Below, piece after piece: positions 9,111 through 16,815 of a stretch of DNA of 64,000 nucleotides (the first letter of the stretch is position 1; each line of letters starts with the position of its first letter). Where the stretch lies: the NCBI RefSeq assembly GCF_000243715.2, contig NZ_AHMO02000008.1:483001-547000 (forward strand), written 5' to 3'. Origin of the DNA: Leptospira broomii serovar Hurstbridge str. 5399. GTDB lineage: Bacteria; Spirochaetota; Leptospiria; Leptospirales; Leptospiraceae. The position numbers and the translations under genes were made by a program. The notes under the pieces were generated by a model, which did no database searches, had not been told where the DNA came from, and worked only from the letters and a program-made list of their open reading frames with translations.

Positions 9111-11267
9111 TTAAGCAAGATCGGGCCCGGGCGCGTACCGCTTTATCCGAGTCGGCAATTGCTCCGTGCAACGCTTTAAATAAAGGCTGGCTGCCTTGTC
9201 TCCTGGATAGATGCGTAAGGCTTCCCGGAATGTTTCGCCGGCGTCCATATATCGTCCGGCAAAAAAGGCATCCAATCCTTTTTCATAATATTGCTTTGAA
9301 TTTTTAAATGCCTCTTTTTCGGTTGCACTTAAATAATCGCCGATTTCATGGATAAAAATCTCACCCGCTTTTCCTTTAACTCGAATTTTATCCAATTTTC
9401 GAATTAGAAAACGATCGGGCTTTTCTAGAAGCAAAAAAGAATCGTTGCTGATTAGAATATTCGCACCGTAATATTTCGTAAGGTACTCCAAGCGGGAAGC
9501 CACATGAACGGCTTCGGAAATCACCGTGCTCTCCATTCTCCCTTCGGCCCCGATCAAACCTAAAATTAGCGATCCTGTATGGATTCCGATTCCGACTCGA
9601 ATAGCCCTATCGCCTACCCTATGTCGGTTATAAGAAAGAATTTCGGTTTGCATTTGAATTGCAGCATACACCGCATCGTCCGGCCGTTCCGAAAATAACG
9701 CCATGATACCGTCGCCGAAATATTTATCCACGAAACCGTGATTTGTCCTAATTAACGGCTCCATTTTACTTAAATAATTATTTAGAAATTCGAAACTTTC
9801 TTTGCCGTTCATGCTTTCGGAAATTTCGGTAAAAGATCGAATATCGGAGAAAAGAATCGTCATCTCCTTTCTGACTTGATCGCCGGGAAGCATATCTGCA
9901 ATATTCACTTTTTCTAAAAGACCCAGAAAACGCCTAGGAACGAAACGGCTATAAGTCATGTTAAGCCGTAGCATCTCTTCGGTTAGTAACTCCTTTTCCC
10001 TATAAAGATCTCCGTATCGAGAAGACAATACGAAAGTCTCGATAAGTACTAGAGTTAAAAGACCGAAAGGCATTAAAAAGCGAATCCCCAAAATTTGATG
10101 AGCGGAAAGAACGTCCAAGACTCCCGTCACAGATAGTGTAAAAAAGCCGAATAATAACGGAGCCGCGTACGGTTTTTTATTCAGGACCGCGCGACAAAGC
10201 ACGTAAACGGCGAGAATAATCGCGGCAAACATGACTGCTTGATAATAAGGAATAACCTTCGAGGCTTCGGGAAAAGGTAGAAGAGAGCTTAAAGTAAAGC
10301 CGCAAGCTAAAATATAAAATCCTCTTATCCAAACTTTCGGAAAGAATTCGGGAAACGTATGCCGTAAATAATGAAGACCAAGCGGTAACGAAAGATAAAA
10401 CGTCAAATATTCCAACCGCATGGATGTCTCGTATCCCCAAAAAGGGAAATACGACAAAAGAATCTTATCTTCGGTGACTAATAATCTTACGAATAGGACG
10501 AGACAAAATAGACCGAACGGAAGAGGCGATCTATCTTTTCTCCGTATCAAAAACAAGCCTATATGATATAAAAACGTAAGAAAAAAGATTCCTCCAAAAA
10601 ATAAATCCATATCTCGAAATTGCGATACTTCCTTCCTAAGTTCCTCCGAGTCGCCGAATCGAATTCCGTGCCAAAGACCCCCGAACCGGTGATAAAAATT
10701 AGAAATTTCTAATGTAATTAATATTTCGGAAGAGCTTCGGTTCAATTCGTGAAAGGAAGGCCGACTATCGGGTATACTCGATTGCCGATCCGCACCGGGA
10801 GTTCCCGAATTTAGAATCTTCTCACCGTTAGCGTATAAAGTAAATGCGGTAGCCTGGCCCTTGGAATAAAAGGCGAACGCGTTGGAATGCTCGGGAAGAA
10901 GAAGCTTCAATTTCAACGTGCCGTAACCTGAACCGTTCCATGTCCCGGGGACGGTAAACGGCTTCTTACTGCCCGATGCCTTGTCGGAAGAGGATAAAAG
11001 TCCAGGATAGTATTCCCATTCACCGTCCAGATCGATCAGTGGATGTTCGGCGACATTCCAATCCCGAAGATCTAAAATTCCGGAGACGGCCTTAGGATGG
11101 TAGGAAAGATTATTGCGGCAGGAAACAACGCTCGCCCAAAGTAACAAAGACAAAAGGACGAATTGAAGCGGTCGAAAGATTTTACCGTTCCGACTATCGA
11201 TTGCACCGAGTGTATTCAACGTTAAGTTCCCTGCAGTTTTTCGGGAACAATCCATAAAAATGCTCAT
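9111..11267 (-). CDS. 7TMR-DISM receptor with class III adenylate/guanylate cyclase domain
   Basis: A 718-residue membrane receptor. Order: N-terminal signal/anchor with a lipobox-like VVSC near residue 50, a jelly-roll 7TMR-DISMED2-type sensor (about 60-200), seven transmembrane helices (about 215-420), a class III cyclase domain (about 465-640) and two TPR-like helices at the end. Metal-binding aspartates are in ILFSDIRSFT and KYFGDGIMALF. The dimer motif reads ISEAVHVASRLE where active enzymes usually have D-x-VN-x-A-x-R, so the transition-state Asn is His here. It should make cAMP or cGMP in response to a periplasmic ligand, if active. It is divergent from the lipoprotein gene. Confidence 0.9.
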   Translation of the reverse strand: MSIFMDCSRKTAGNLTLNTLGAIDSRNGKIFRPLQFVLLSLLLWASVVSCRNNLSYHPKAVSGILDLRDWNVAEHPLIDLDGEWEYYPGLLSSSDKASGSKKPFTVPGTWNGSGYGTLKLKLLLPEHSNAFAFYSKGQATAFTLYANGEKILNSGTPGADRQSSIPDSRPSFHELNRSSSEILITLEISNFYHRFGGLWHGIRFGDSEELRKEVSQFRDMDLFFGGIFFLTFLYHIGLFLIRRKDRSPLPFGLFCLVLFVRLLVTEDKILLSYFPFWGYETSMRLEYLTFYLSLPLGLHYLRHTFPEFFPKVWIRGFYILACGFTLSSLLPFPEASKVIPYYQAVMFAAIILAVYVLCRAVLNKKPYAAPLLFGFFTLSVTGVLDVLSAHQILGIRFLMPFGLLTLVLIETFVLSSRYGDLYREKELLTEEMLRLNMTYSRFVPRRFLGLLEKVNIADMLPGDQVRKEMTILFSDIRSFTEISESMNGKESFEFLNNYLSKMEPLIRTNHGFVDKYFGDGIMALFSERPDDAVYAAIQMQTEILSYNRHRVGDRAIRVGIGIHTGSLILGLIGAEGRMESTVISEAVHVASRLEYLTKYYGANILISNDSFLLLEKPDRFLIRKLDKIRVKGKAGEIFIHEIGDYLSATEKEAFKNSKQYYEKGLDAFFAGRYMDAGETFREALRIYPGDKAASLYLKRCTEQLPTRIKRYAPGPDLA

Positions 11268-11435
11268 GTCGATAAAGAGCGAAATTTTATTTCAAATCTA
11301 TGATTTCCCGTCCGATCCGCGTCGCGATTATAAGCATACTCGGAAAGTTATACTGTCAAGATAATTGTCCGGTTCCCCAAGAATCGGATCGGTTTTTTCC
11401 TTTACCGGCGTTTCCTCTATCGGAAGCTTTCTCAC

Positions 11436-12407
11436 ATGCAAGAACGATCTTTAGCATCTATTTACTGCGGAGTTTTACTCGGCTCTTTTATCTTTCTCTC
11501 CTCCTGCAGCGATCAACTAAGAGGAAAGCCCACTCCCGCCATTCCCGAAATCGCGGGCCTATATTTGAACGAGAAATCGGCGGCTTGGGCCAAAGATAAC
11601 AAATTAAAAATACAGATGCTCTGGATTAGAAGAACGGCGCAGGGGGAGCTGGAGTTCGTTAACGAAACGTTAACTCGGCTTCAATTCAGCATGAGCGAAA
11701 ATCGTGAAGAAATGAAACTTCGTTCGGGGAAAATAATCACAAGCGGACATGAACTTTTATTTTTTGAATCGATGTACAAGGAACTTCAAAGACTCTACTC
11801 CGGTAAGAACACGAGCGATCCCAAAAATTGGGACGTAAAATCTTTCGGTCCCTTTATAAAAGTCAAGGAAGTCGGACATCTATTAACGGAAGGATCCGGA
11901 AGAAGCGCTGAAATCTCCGAAAATATGAACTCGATCCGATTCTCCAACGGGGAGGTATATAATAGAATTGGAATGCCACTTCTGGGAAGAATCAGTATTT
12001 CGACTCCGAAATACAAGAAAGTAATCGATAACGATGTTGCCGGCGTCGTTTACTATCATTTGCCCCCAAGTACTTATCCGAGTAAAGACGGCAAAGAGTA
12101 TATTACGGCTTTTTTTTCTTCCACGGATAATCTATCAAATGAGATGCCTGTTCTCGTAGGAGACGTATCCGGATCGATCGCCGAAGTCTTCGAATACGTA
12201 GCTATTATCGAGCTGCGTCCCAAACCCGGCTCTAAGGAAATTTCCGTACCACCTGCATTGAGCCCGATTCTGCTGATGGGAACCGTGGATAAAAAAGCGA
12301 TTTCCCAGAAAGAAGGGACCGAAGAGCTGATACGCCGACTAAAGCAGGATCCGACCGTTTCTAAGGAAGAGTTAATTCGGGAGTTGGAACGGCTCAAGGC
12401 AAAATAA
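11436..12407 (+). CDS. Hypothetical lipoprotein
   Basis: A 323-residue protein with a signal peptide and a lipobox FLSSC ending near residue 24, so it is probably lipidated and exported. I recognise no domain. The mature part has a segment beginning EIAGLYLNEKSAAWAKDNKLKIQMLWIRR that reads like a beta-rich lipocalin-like or calycin-type strand set, and a basic/acidic helix at the end (KQDPTVSKEELIRELERLKAK). The start is ATG 11436 without a strong ribosome site. It converges with the MarR gene four bases downstream. Function unknown. Confidence 0.75.
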   Translation: MQERSLASIYCGVLLGSFIFLSSCSDQLRGKPTPAIPEIAGLYLNEKSAAWAKDNKLKIQMLWIRRTAQGELEFVNETLTRLQFSMSENREEMKLRSGKIITSGHELLFFESMYKELQRLYSGKNTSDPKNWDVKSFGPFIKVKEVGHLLTEGSGRSAEISENMNSIRFSNGEVYNRIGMPLLGRISISTPKYKKVIDNDVAGVVYYHLPPSTYPSKDGKEYITAFFSSTDNLSNEMPVLVGDVSGSIAEVFEYVAIIELRPKPGSKEISVPPALSPILLMGTVDKKAISQKEGTEELIRRLKQDPTVSKEELIRELERLKAK

Positions 12408-12411
12408 GCGA

Positions 12412-12861
12412 TTAAACATCGCAGAGGCCTTGCAACCTCTTGAGAAACTCTTTTCTCCCTTTACCAAGGGAGAAAAAGAATCGTTCGTCAAAGGCCTCGA
12501 CTTGATGCACCGCATCTTGCAGTATTTTTTGGCCTTCATTCGTAACTTCTACGAGCTTCGCCCTCGTATCTGAGTCATGCGCAAATCTGCGAACAAGTTT
12601 TTTTCTTTCTAACGTGCGTAAGACGGTCGAAGTCGTCATCGGGTCCGTTTTTGCTTGGTCGGAAATTCGAATTTGAGTCGTTTCTTCCTTAGAACATTGC
12701 AACCAATAGGTCACCGCAAGCAATACGAATTGTGCGTGCGTAAGATCCAGAGGCTCGAGTATTTTTCGAATTTCCCTTTGCCAAAGATTGGAAACCTGCC
12801 AAAGCAAAAAGCCGGGACTTTCCTCGGCTTTTTCGAATCCAAAAACTTCATCCTTCGACAT
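12412..12861 (-). CDS. MarR family transcriptional regulator
   Basis: A 149-residue winged-helix repressor. The DNA-binding part reads LDLTHAQFVLLAV...AKTDPMTTSTVLRTLERKKLVRRFAHDSDTRAKLVEVT, with the wing Asp-Arg pair typical of MarR. It overlaps the upstream EVE gene by 14 bases and is the third gene of an SRPBCC-EVE-MarR operon. A 24-bp perfect palindrome in front of the operon is a natural candidate for its own operator, making this an autoregulated unit. The inducing ligand is unknown. Confidence 0.92.
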   Translation of the reverse strand: MSKDEVFGFEKAEESPGFLLWQVSNLWQREIRKILEPLDLTHAQFVLLAVTYWLQCSKEETTQIRISDQAKTDPMTTSTVLRTLERKKLVRRFAHDSDTRAKLVEVTNEGQKILQDAVHQVEAFDERFFFSLGKGRKEFLKRLQGLCDV

Positions 12862-13276
12862 CTACACCCATCCGGTTCGCAATTTTCCGAAAATCAGTTT
12901 CACCTATTTCCAAAATCCCGAAACGAAAAGGAAATCCCCAGGATTTTTTATTCGGAATAAAATCGAGTTCGTTAATCATCGGAAGAATCTCGACCTCCCG
13001 AGCCTGACAAAAAGAAACTCTCCTTCGAAACGGAATAAAATCCGGACTCATCTGAAATGAAAAGATCTGTTCGTCCGAAACCCTTCCGATGGCAGTAAAC
13101 TTCCTGCACGCCGTTTTTTCCGCAAACGTTTCTTTTGAAGAATAGATCAGAACCCAATCCCCCTCGCGCATCCTTCGCAGGGGGGCCTTTTTACCGTGAC
13201 AAGCCTGAATGATCCCGTTTTCCTTTCCGGCGTTCGCGTGGTCTTTCGAGGCTACGACGATCCAAAATCGATTCAT
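12848..13276 (-). CDS. EVE domain protein (UPF0310-like)
   Basis: A 142-residue single-domain EVE protein, a PUA-like fold thought to bind modified nucleobases. Typical parts are the start FWIVVASKDHANAGKENGII, the GDWVLIYSS strand, and the late PFRFGILEIGETDFRKIA. Conserved aromatic and Lys/Trp residues of the binding pocket appear present (KKSWGFPFRFG). It sits second in an operon: its start overlaps the SRPBCC stop by four bases (ATGA type) and its end overlaps MarR by 14 bases. Some members act in modification-dependent restriction, but here no nuclease is linked, so a nucleic-acid-binding role is as far as the sequence goes. Confidence 0.85.
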   Translation of the reverse strand: MNRFWIVVASKDHANAGKENGIIQACHGKKAPLRRMREGDWVLIYSSKETFAEKTACRKFTAIGRVSDEQIFSFQMSPDFIPFRRRVSFCQAREVEILPMINELDFIPNKKSWGFPFRFGILEIGETDFRKIANRMGVDVEG

Positions 13277-13698
13277 TTTTTTGCCTCTCTCACGAAATCC
13301 GCAAACGTAATTATTTCTTCGCGCATATTCTTTACCTGCTCTTCTCCGATGATTTTTTTCCAGAGAAACGAAAGTGGACCGTGAATGCTAAGCTCGACCC
13401 GAACTTCCGTGCCATTTTTAGTATCCTCAAAGAAGTGCAGAAATTTCATTCTGGCTCCGAGTAAATACGTTTCGTCACCGAAGCTCCGAGGGGATTGCGC
13501 CTCTATGATTTTAACCTTAACTTTTGGACCGCCTTTCGGTTTTAATTCGAATTCCTTATCGACTGCCGCGGAACCTTCGATTTTTGTCCAAAGAAGACCC
13601 GAGTCCCATTTAGGCCAATTCGAAATATCGGCCCTTGCCTCCCAAAGCTCTTTAGCGCTAACTCCTTGAACTTCCATTCTATACTTATATTCCCACAT
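13273..13698 (-). CDS. SRPBCC (START-like) family protein
   Basis: A 141-residue helix-grip protein of the polyketide cyclase/START-like group. The start WEYKYRMEVQGVSAKELWEARADISNWPKWDSGL is the standard first strand, helices and WPxWD turn. ATG 13698 is preferred over 13734 because TAAGGAG precedes it by eight bases. It binds a hydrophobic ligand in family members; the ligand here is unknown. It leads the SRPBCC-EVE-MarR operon, 44 bases downstream of a large palindrome, so its expression is probably repressed by the MarR protein. Confidence 0.85.
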   Translation of the reverse strand: MWEYKYRMEVQGVSAKELWEARADISNWPKWDSGLLWTKIEGSAAVDKEFELKPKGGPKVKVKIIEAQSPRSFGDETYLLGARMKFLHFFEDTKNGTEVRVELSIHGPLSFLWKKIIGEEQVKNMREEIITFADFVREAKK

Positions 13699-13741
13699 AT
13701 GTTTCTCCTTACTAAGCGTGCTTACAATATACAAACAACAC

Positions 13742-13765
13742 TGATAATAAGTATACTTATTATCA
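13742..13765. promoter_or_regulatory. 24-bp perfect palindrome, probable MarR operator
   Basis: Two 12-base half sites (TGATAATAAGTA and its exact complement) meet at 13753/13754, 44 bases before the SRPBCC start. On the minus strand it overlaps a TTGATA -35-like hexamer. A second, weaker repeat AATATG-CACA-CATATT follows at 13776-13791. Size and symmetry fit a MarR dimer site. Confidence 0.6.
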
Positions 13766-13826
13766 AGCTATTTTTAATATGCACACATATTATTTTCGAT
13801 AATTTCGGAATTCAGTCAGAGGGAAC

Positions 13827-13859
13827 AAAAAAGGCGCCCTCCCAAAACGGGAGGACGCC
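13827..13859 (-). terminator. Intrinsic terminator of the lipase gene
   Basis: On the minus strand a strong stem (GGCG/CGCC continuing into CCTCCC/GGGAGG around a CGTTTT-like loop, 13833-13859) is followed by six T. It lies 24 bases past the lipase stop. Confidence 0.75.
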
Positions 13860-13882
13860 CACTGTCGGTGGATTTAATTAAC

Positions 13883-14803
13883 CTATTGGTTGCTTTTTGA
13901 ATTAGACGCCATTTTCAAAAAATAGCCGTTTGTATCATACCAGGTCTGACCCAAATAGAGAGCGTTGGTTGCCTCTAAATGGTCGATCCCGGTCGTCGTA
14001 ATCGGATAGGACGGTCCACCTTTCCACGTTCCCCATTGCTGAGACGAGGCTGGAACCACACCGTCATTGCTGATACTTTGTCCGTAAAAAGGAGCGCCGA
14101 TTGCGCAAATCGGATAAATAAGCCCCATTGCAGGATGCTCGATTAAATCCGGAACCGTGATCGTCGATCCGAACGAAAAATACTTTACGCCGGAAGCGTT
14201 CGGAGTCGAGCTGTTGAACGCCGTCGCCCCTGCAGTCGTAAGTAGTTTTAAGGCCGCTACTGCATTCTGGTTCGATTCTCCGTAAACAAAGCCTACCACT
14301 GTATTCAGAACAGTCGCGACATATGGCAACGCCCAACTTGGGATTACGGTCAGAACTACGTTCGCGACCGGACTTCCATAGTGCGGAGTGTTTAAGGTCG
14401 TTAGAGTCGCGACTTTACTAGCGAATCCGAGATTGGATACTAGATATCTCGCATCTAATCCACCCTGTGAATGCCCGATAATGTGAACTTTACCGGTGTA
14501 ATTATTTGCAGCCATCGCAGTTTGAATTGCCGTTTTTAGCTGAGCCGCCCTCGCAGCGGAGGAGCTAGTGGCCGTTACCGTTGGAGTCAATACAGTCGCA
14601 CCTTGAGACTGAAGATAAGCTGCATTGCCGCCCCAATAGTCGATAATACCGGTTGATTTCCCCCAACCGAACAATCCATGAGCTAATACAATCGGATACG
14701 ATCCTGCCAGCGGTTTACTCGAAGAACCTCCGCCTGATGCATGAATTGCTCCAGACACCAGAAGCGTAAGTCCTATAATCCAAATCCTCAATACTCTAGA
14801 CAT
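13883..14803 (-). CDS. Secreted triacylglycerol lipase (Pseudomonas family I-like)
   Basis: A 306-residue alpha/beta hydrolase with a signal peptide (IWIIGLTLLVSGAIHASG). The nucleophile is S112 in GHSQGG, the acid D247 in SNDGVV and the base H275 in IDHLEATN. The YPIVLAHGLFGW oxyanion segment and the DYWGG motif are those of Pseudomonas/Burkholderia lipases; the residue two after the His is Glu rather than the usual calcium-binding Asp. ATG 14803 has AGAGG upstream; longer starts add an uncharged-unlike tail before the signal peptide. No lipase foldase gene is adjacent. Expected to hydrolyse long-chain triglycerides outside the cytoplasm, useful to an organism that feeds on fatty acids. Confidence 0.9.
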   Translation of the reverse strand: MSRVLRIWIIGLTLLVSGAIHASGGGSSSKPLAGSYPIVLAHGLFGWGKSTGIIDYWGGNAAYLQSQGATVLTPTVTATSSSAARAAQLKTAIQTAMAANNYTGKVHIIGHSQGGLDARYLVSNLGFASKVATLTTLNTPHYGSPVANVVLTVIPSWALPYVATVLNTVVGFVYGESNQNAVAALKLLTTAGATAFNSSTPNASGVKYFSFGSTITVPDLIEHPAMGLIYPICAIGAPFYGQSISNDGVVPASSQQWGTWKGGPSYPITTTGIDHLEATNALYLGQTWYDTNGYFLKMASNSKSNQ

Positions 14804-15279
14804 TTTTAACCTCTTCTCTTTACTATTCATCACTATTTGCGGAAGATTCCTCTGGGCTTTCCGCATAGGAGAAAAGCATTCGAGATCTTCCTAGTTTCTA
14901 TTTTTAATTTCAAACTACCGTTATGAAATATATAAAGTATTATCCCAAACGTTCGTTATTAATACTTAATAAGAACCGAATATTTACAAACAGCCGCTCG
15001 GTTATTATTAAGTAGGTAGTTCTTTATAGTTAGTTAGGAAATCGTCAACTAAAGAATGTTATATAGAAGGGATTATTTTGAAGAAAAAAGTTTTTCTATA
15101 ACGATTGGTATGCTTGTTAGAAAGAATCAAAGCCGGAAAAGAATATTTTATTTTTCTAATATTCCTAACTCCGGAGCGAATTCATTCGATGTTCGACGGA
15201 CTTTCTTAATTCAAGTCGATAATATTGGAGCTGAAAATGAAATAGAACGAAAGCAATGAGCGAAAAGCGATAACTCTTA
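14804..15279. other. AT-rich intergenic region between lipase and DUF2059 gene
   Basis: No convincing gene. It holds an imperfect inverted repeat at 14965-15012: 15-base arms (CTTAATAAGAACCGA and its complement with one mismatch) around an 18-base spacer. A 67-codon open frame at 15056-15259 has no good ribosome site and looks non-coding. The lipase promoter should lie in the first part. Confidence 0.5.
14965..15012. repeat. Imperfect inverted repeat (15-base arms)
   Basis: Left arm 14965-14979, right arm 14998-15012, 14 of 15 bases complementary. AT-rich, no T-run beyond normal background. It may be a regulator site for the lipase or a transcript end for the DUF2059 gene. Confidence 0.4.
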
Positions 15280-15750
15280 TCAAATTTCTTGGCGGGTGGG
15301 AGGTTTTGCATCGGGGGAGAGTAAGCCCTTTGCTTTCAGGCGCTCTAAGACCCTTTCCGCTATTTTCTTTCCCCACATTTCTCCGACTTGCATCGATTCT
15401 TGAGTAATTTGCGGGTTTTTTTCCAATAGCTTCTTACCTACGGGTGAATTATAGAACGCGGTAATCCCTTTGATTTCCTCGAGAGTAAAATACTTATCGT
15501 AGATCGGTATAATCAATTCAACCATATCTTCGCTCTTTAATTCTTTCCGAAAGTCTTCCCAAAACTCTTCCGGAATTTGAGGCATTAATTGTTTAAATCT
15601 GGAAATCATTTGCCCTACGACAAGCACTCCCATTTTTTCCGAACCTGAAGAGATGAGAAGTTGGCGTATTTCTTCCTTCTTTTCATCGGCGGCAAGCAGA
15701 GGGAAAAAGGAGAACAAGAAAAGAAAAATTGCGAATAATAAGCGACTCAT
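15280..15750 (-). CDS. DUF2059 family secreted protein
   Basis: A 156-residue protein with a cleavable signal peptide (LLFAIFLFLFSFFPLLAADE). The body is the DUF2059 helical pattern, including the family end segment YTLEEIKGITAFYNSPVGKKLLEK-like core seen here as FTLEEIKGITAFYNSPVG. Its function is not known; members are periplasmic. GGGGGA lies five bases before the ATG. It stands alone on this strand, with long gaps on both sides. Confidence 0.85.
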   Translation of the reverse strand: MSRLLFAIFLFLFSFFPLLAADEKKEEIRQLLISSGSEKMGVLVVGQMISRFKQLMPQIPEEFWEDFRKELKSEDMVELIIPIYDKYFTLEEIKGITAFYNSPVGKKLLEKNPQITQESMQVGEMWGKKIAERVLERLKAKGLLSPDAKPPTRQEI

Positions 15751-16149
15751 ATGTCCCCCAGGCTTAAATTCATTTTGGACCCAAATAAAGAGAATGTAAA
15801 GCGGTTTGTAGGTTTAAACTTCACAAGTCGTCCCACTTCCATTCGTTTACGACTATCGGATTTCGATGGCGGAAATTAAAAGAAATTCCTTCCAGTAAGG
15901 CCCGAGCGCGATCGGGAAGATACTGCGCTCCGTTTATGAACACAAGCAGAATTCAAAATCGAATCAAGTTTATTGATAAGCGAAATTTTAATACGCTCCT
16001 TTTACAGGTTACAAATTAGGAAATATGAAAATTCTATTCATGAATTACTTCCGACTCTCTAGGCAATAAAACTAAATAAATGGAAATTTTTATTTACAAA
16101 ATCACATCGTGCGGATAGAATCCGAGCGCTAACGAGTATCCGGGTTCAG
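15751..16149. other. Intergenic region with promoter for the small secreted protein
   Basis: No gene seen on either strand. The only supported element is a sigma-70-like promoter near its right end (16093-16121). A short GC palindrome around 15900-15915 (CCCGAGCGCGATCGGG) is also present. Confidence 0.5.
16093..16121 (+). promoter_or_regulatory. Sigma-70-type promoter
   Basis: TTTACA (16093-16098), 17-base spacer, TAGAAT (16116-16121). Transcription would begin about 20 bases before the ATG at 16150. Confidence 0.55.
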
Positions 16150-16452
16150 ATGAAAAAGTTCTTTATCTTACTTTTCGCTCTTTACATCCCCGTTTTCTTA
16201 ATGAATGCGAAATTCAATCGCAATCTGAACGTTCTGATAAACGAAAAAAATCAGACGGTTGCCTCCATTCCGGAAAAAAGTTTTGAGTCTAATTTATCTG
16301 CTTTTCCGAAAGTAGGATTCGGCTCCGAGGTTTTTCTATCTGATAAACCGCAATTAATCTTCTTATCTACTGCGTTCTGCAACGATACGCTTTCTTATGA
16401 ACTTCCTACGATTCAGTTTCAATTTTTAGACCTTCCCCCTCCTCAATCTTAA
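16150..16452 (+). CDS. Small exported hypothetical protein
   Basis: A 100-residue protein starting MKKFFILLFALYIPVFL, a clear signal peptide or N-terminal anchor, followed by a polar region and a Pro-rich end (LDLPPPQS). I recognise no family. A good promoter 30 bases upstream supports expression, though the ribosome site is weak. The final residues and single Cys near position 76 are unremarkable. It is alone on this strand; the next terminator on this strand is 280 bases downstream. Confidence 0.5.
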   Translation: MKKFFILLFALYIPVFLMNAKFNRNLNVLINEKNQTVASIPEKSFESNLSAFPKVGFGSEVFLSDKPQLIFLSTAFCNDTLSYELPTIQFQFLDLPPPQS

Positions 16453-16815
16453 TAACAACCCTCTTATGCCCATGTGGCCCGGTAGAATATGGCGCTCGGT
16501 TTTCCTATGCTTCGGAGATATTTTCGAAGGGTGTAAAGGGGCTGAAGTTCAGAAACCTCTAATGAATGGTTTCCGGCAGTCGTACAAACGAAATCGTTTT
16601 CGACAATGTCTTCTCATTTCAGCCCATTGACACACGACAAGCCAAGAGCTTTTCCAAAAAGAAAGGTTCAGTCAAGTACGCCTTGAATGAACCTTCTCCG
16701 ATTCGATTGCTTCATCGGTGGACTTCCATTTTTCCCCCGCGTTCTTCGCGGGGATCTTTTTTATGGAATTTTAAGCCGAGTAAAATTTTAGGGGACTTTC
16801 GACGTTCGATTCAGT
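16453..16815. other. Intergenic region ending in a plus-strand terminator; possible small RNA
   Basis: No supported protein gene. A strong plus-strand terminator at 16735-16762 closes a transcript that is either the long 3' tail of the 16150 gene or an independent small RNA. A TTGACA hexamer is at 16627-16632 but has no good -10 at the right distance. Confidence 0.45.
16735..16762 (+). terminator. Strong intrinsic terminator
   Basis: CCCCGCG-TTCTT-CGCGGGG, a perfect 7-bp GC stem, followed by ATCTTTTTT. It only reads as a terminator on the plus strand, while the nearest downstream gene (typA) is on the minus strand. Confidence 0.8.

Noticed and set aside
15056..15259. 67-codon open frame on the plus strand
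   Set aside because: No ribosome site, no family resemblance and composition like the surrounding AT-rich spacer.
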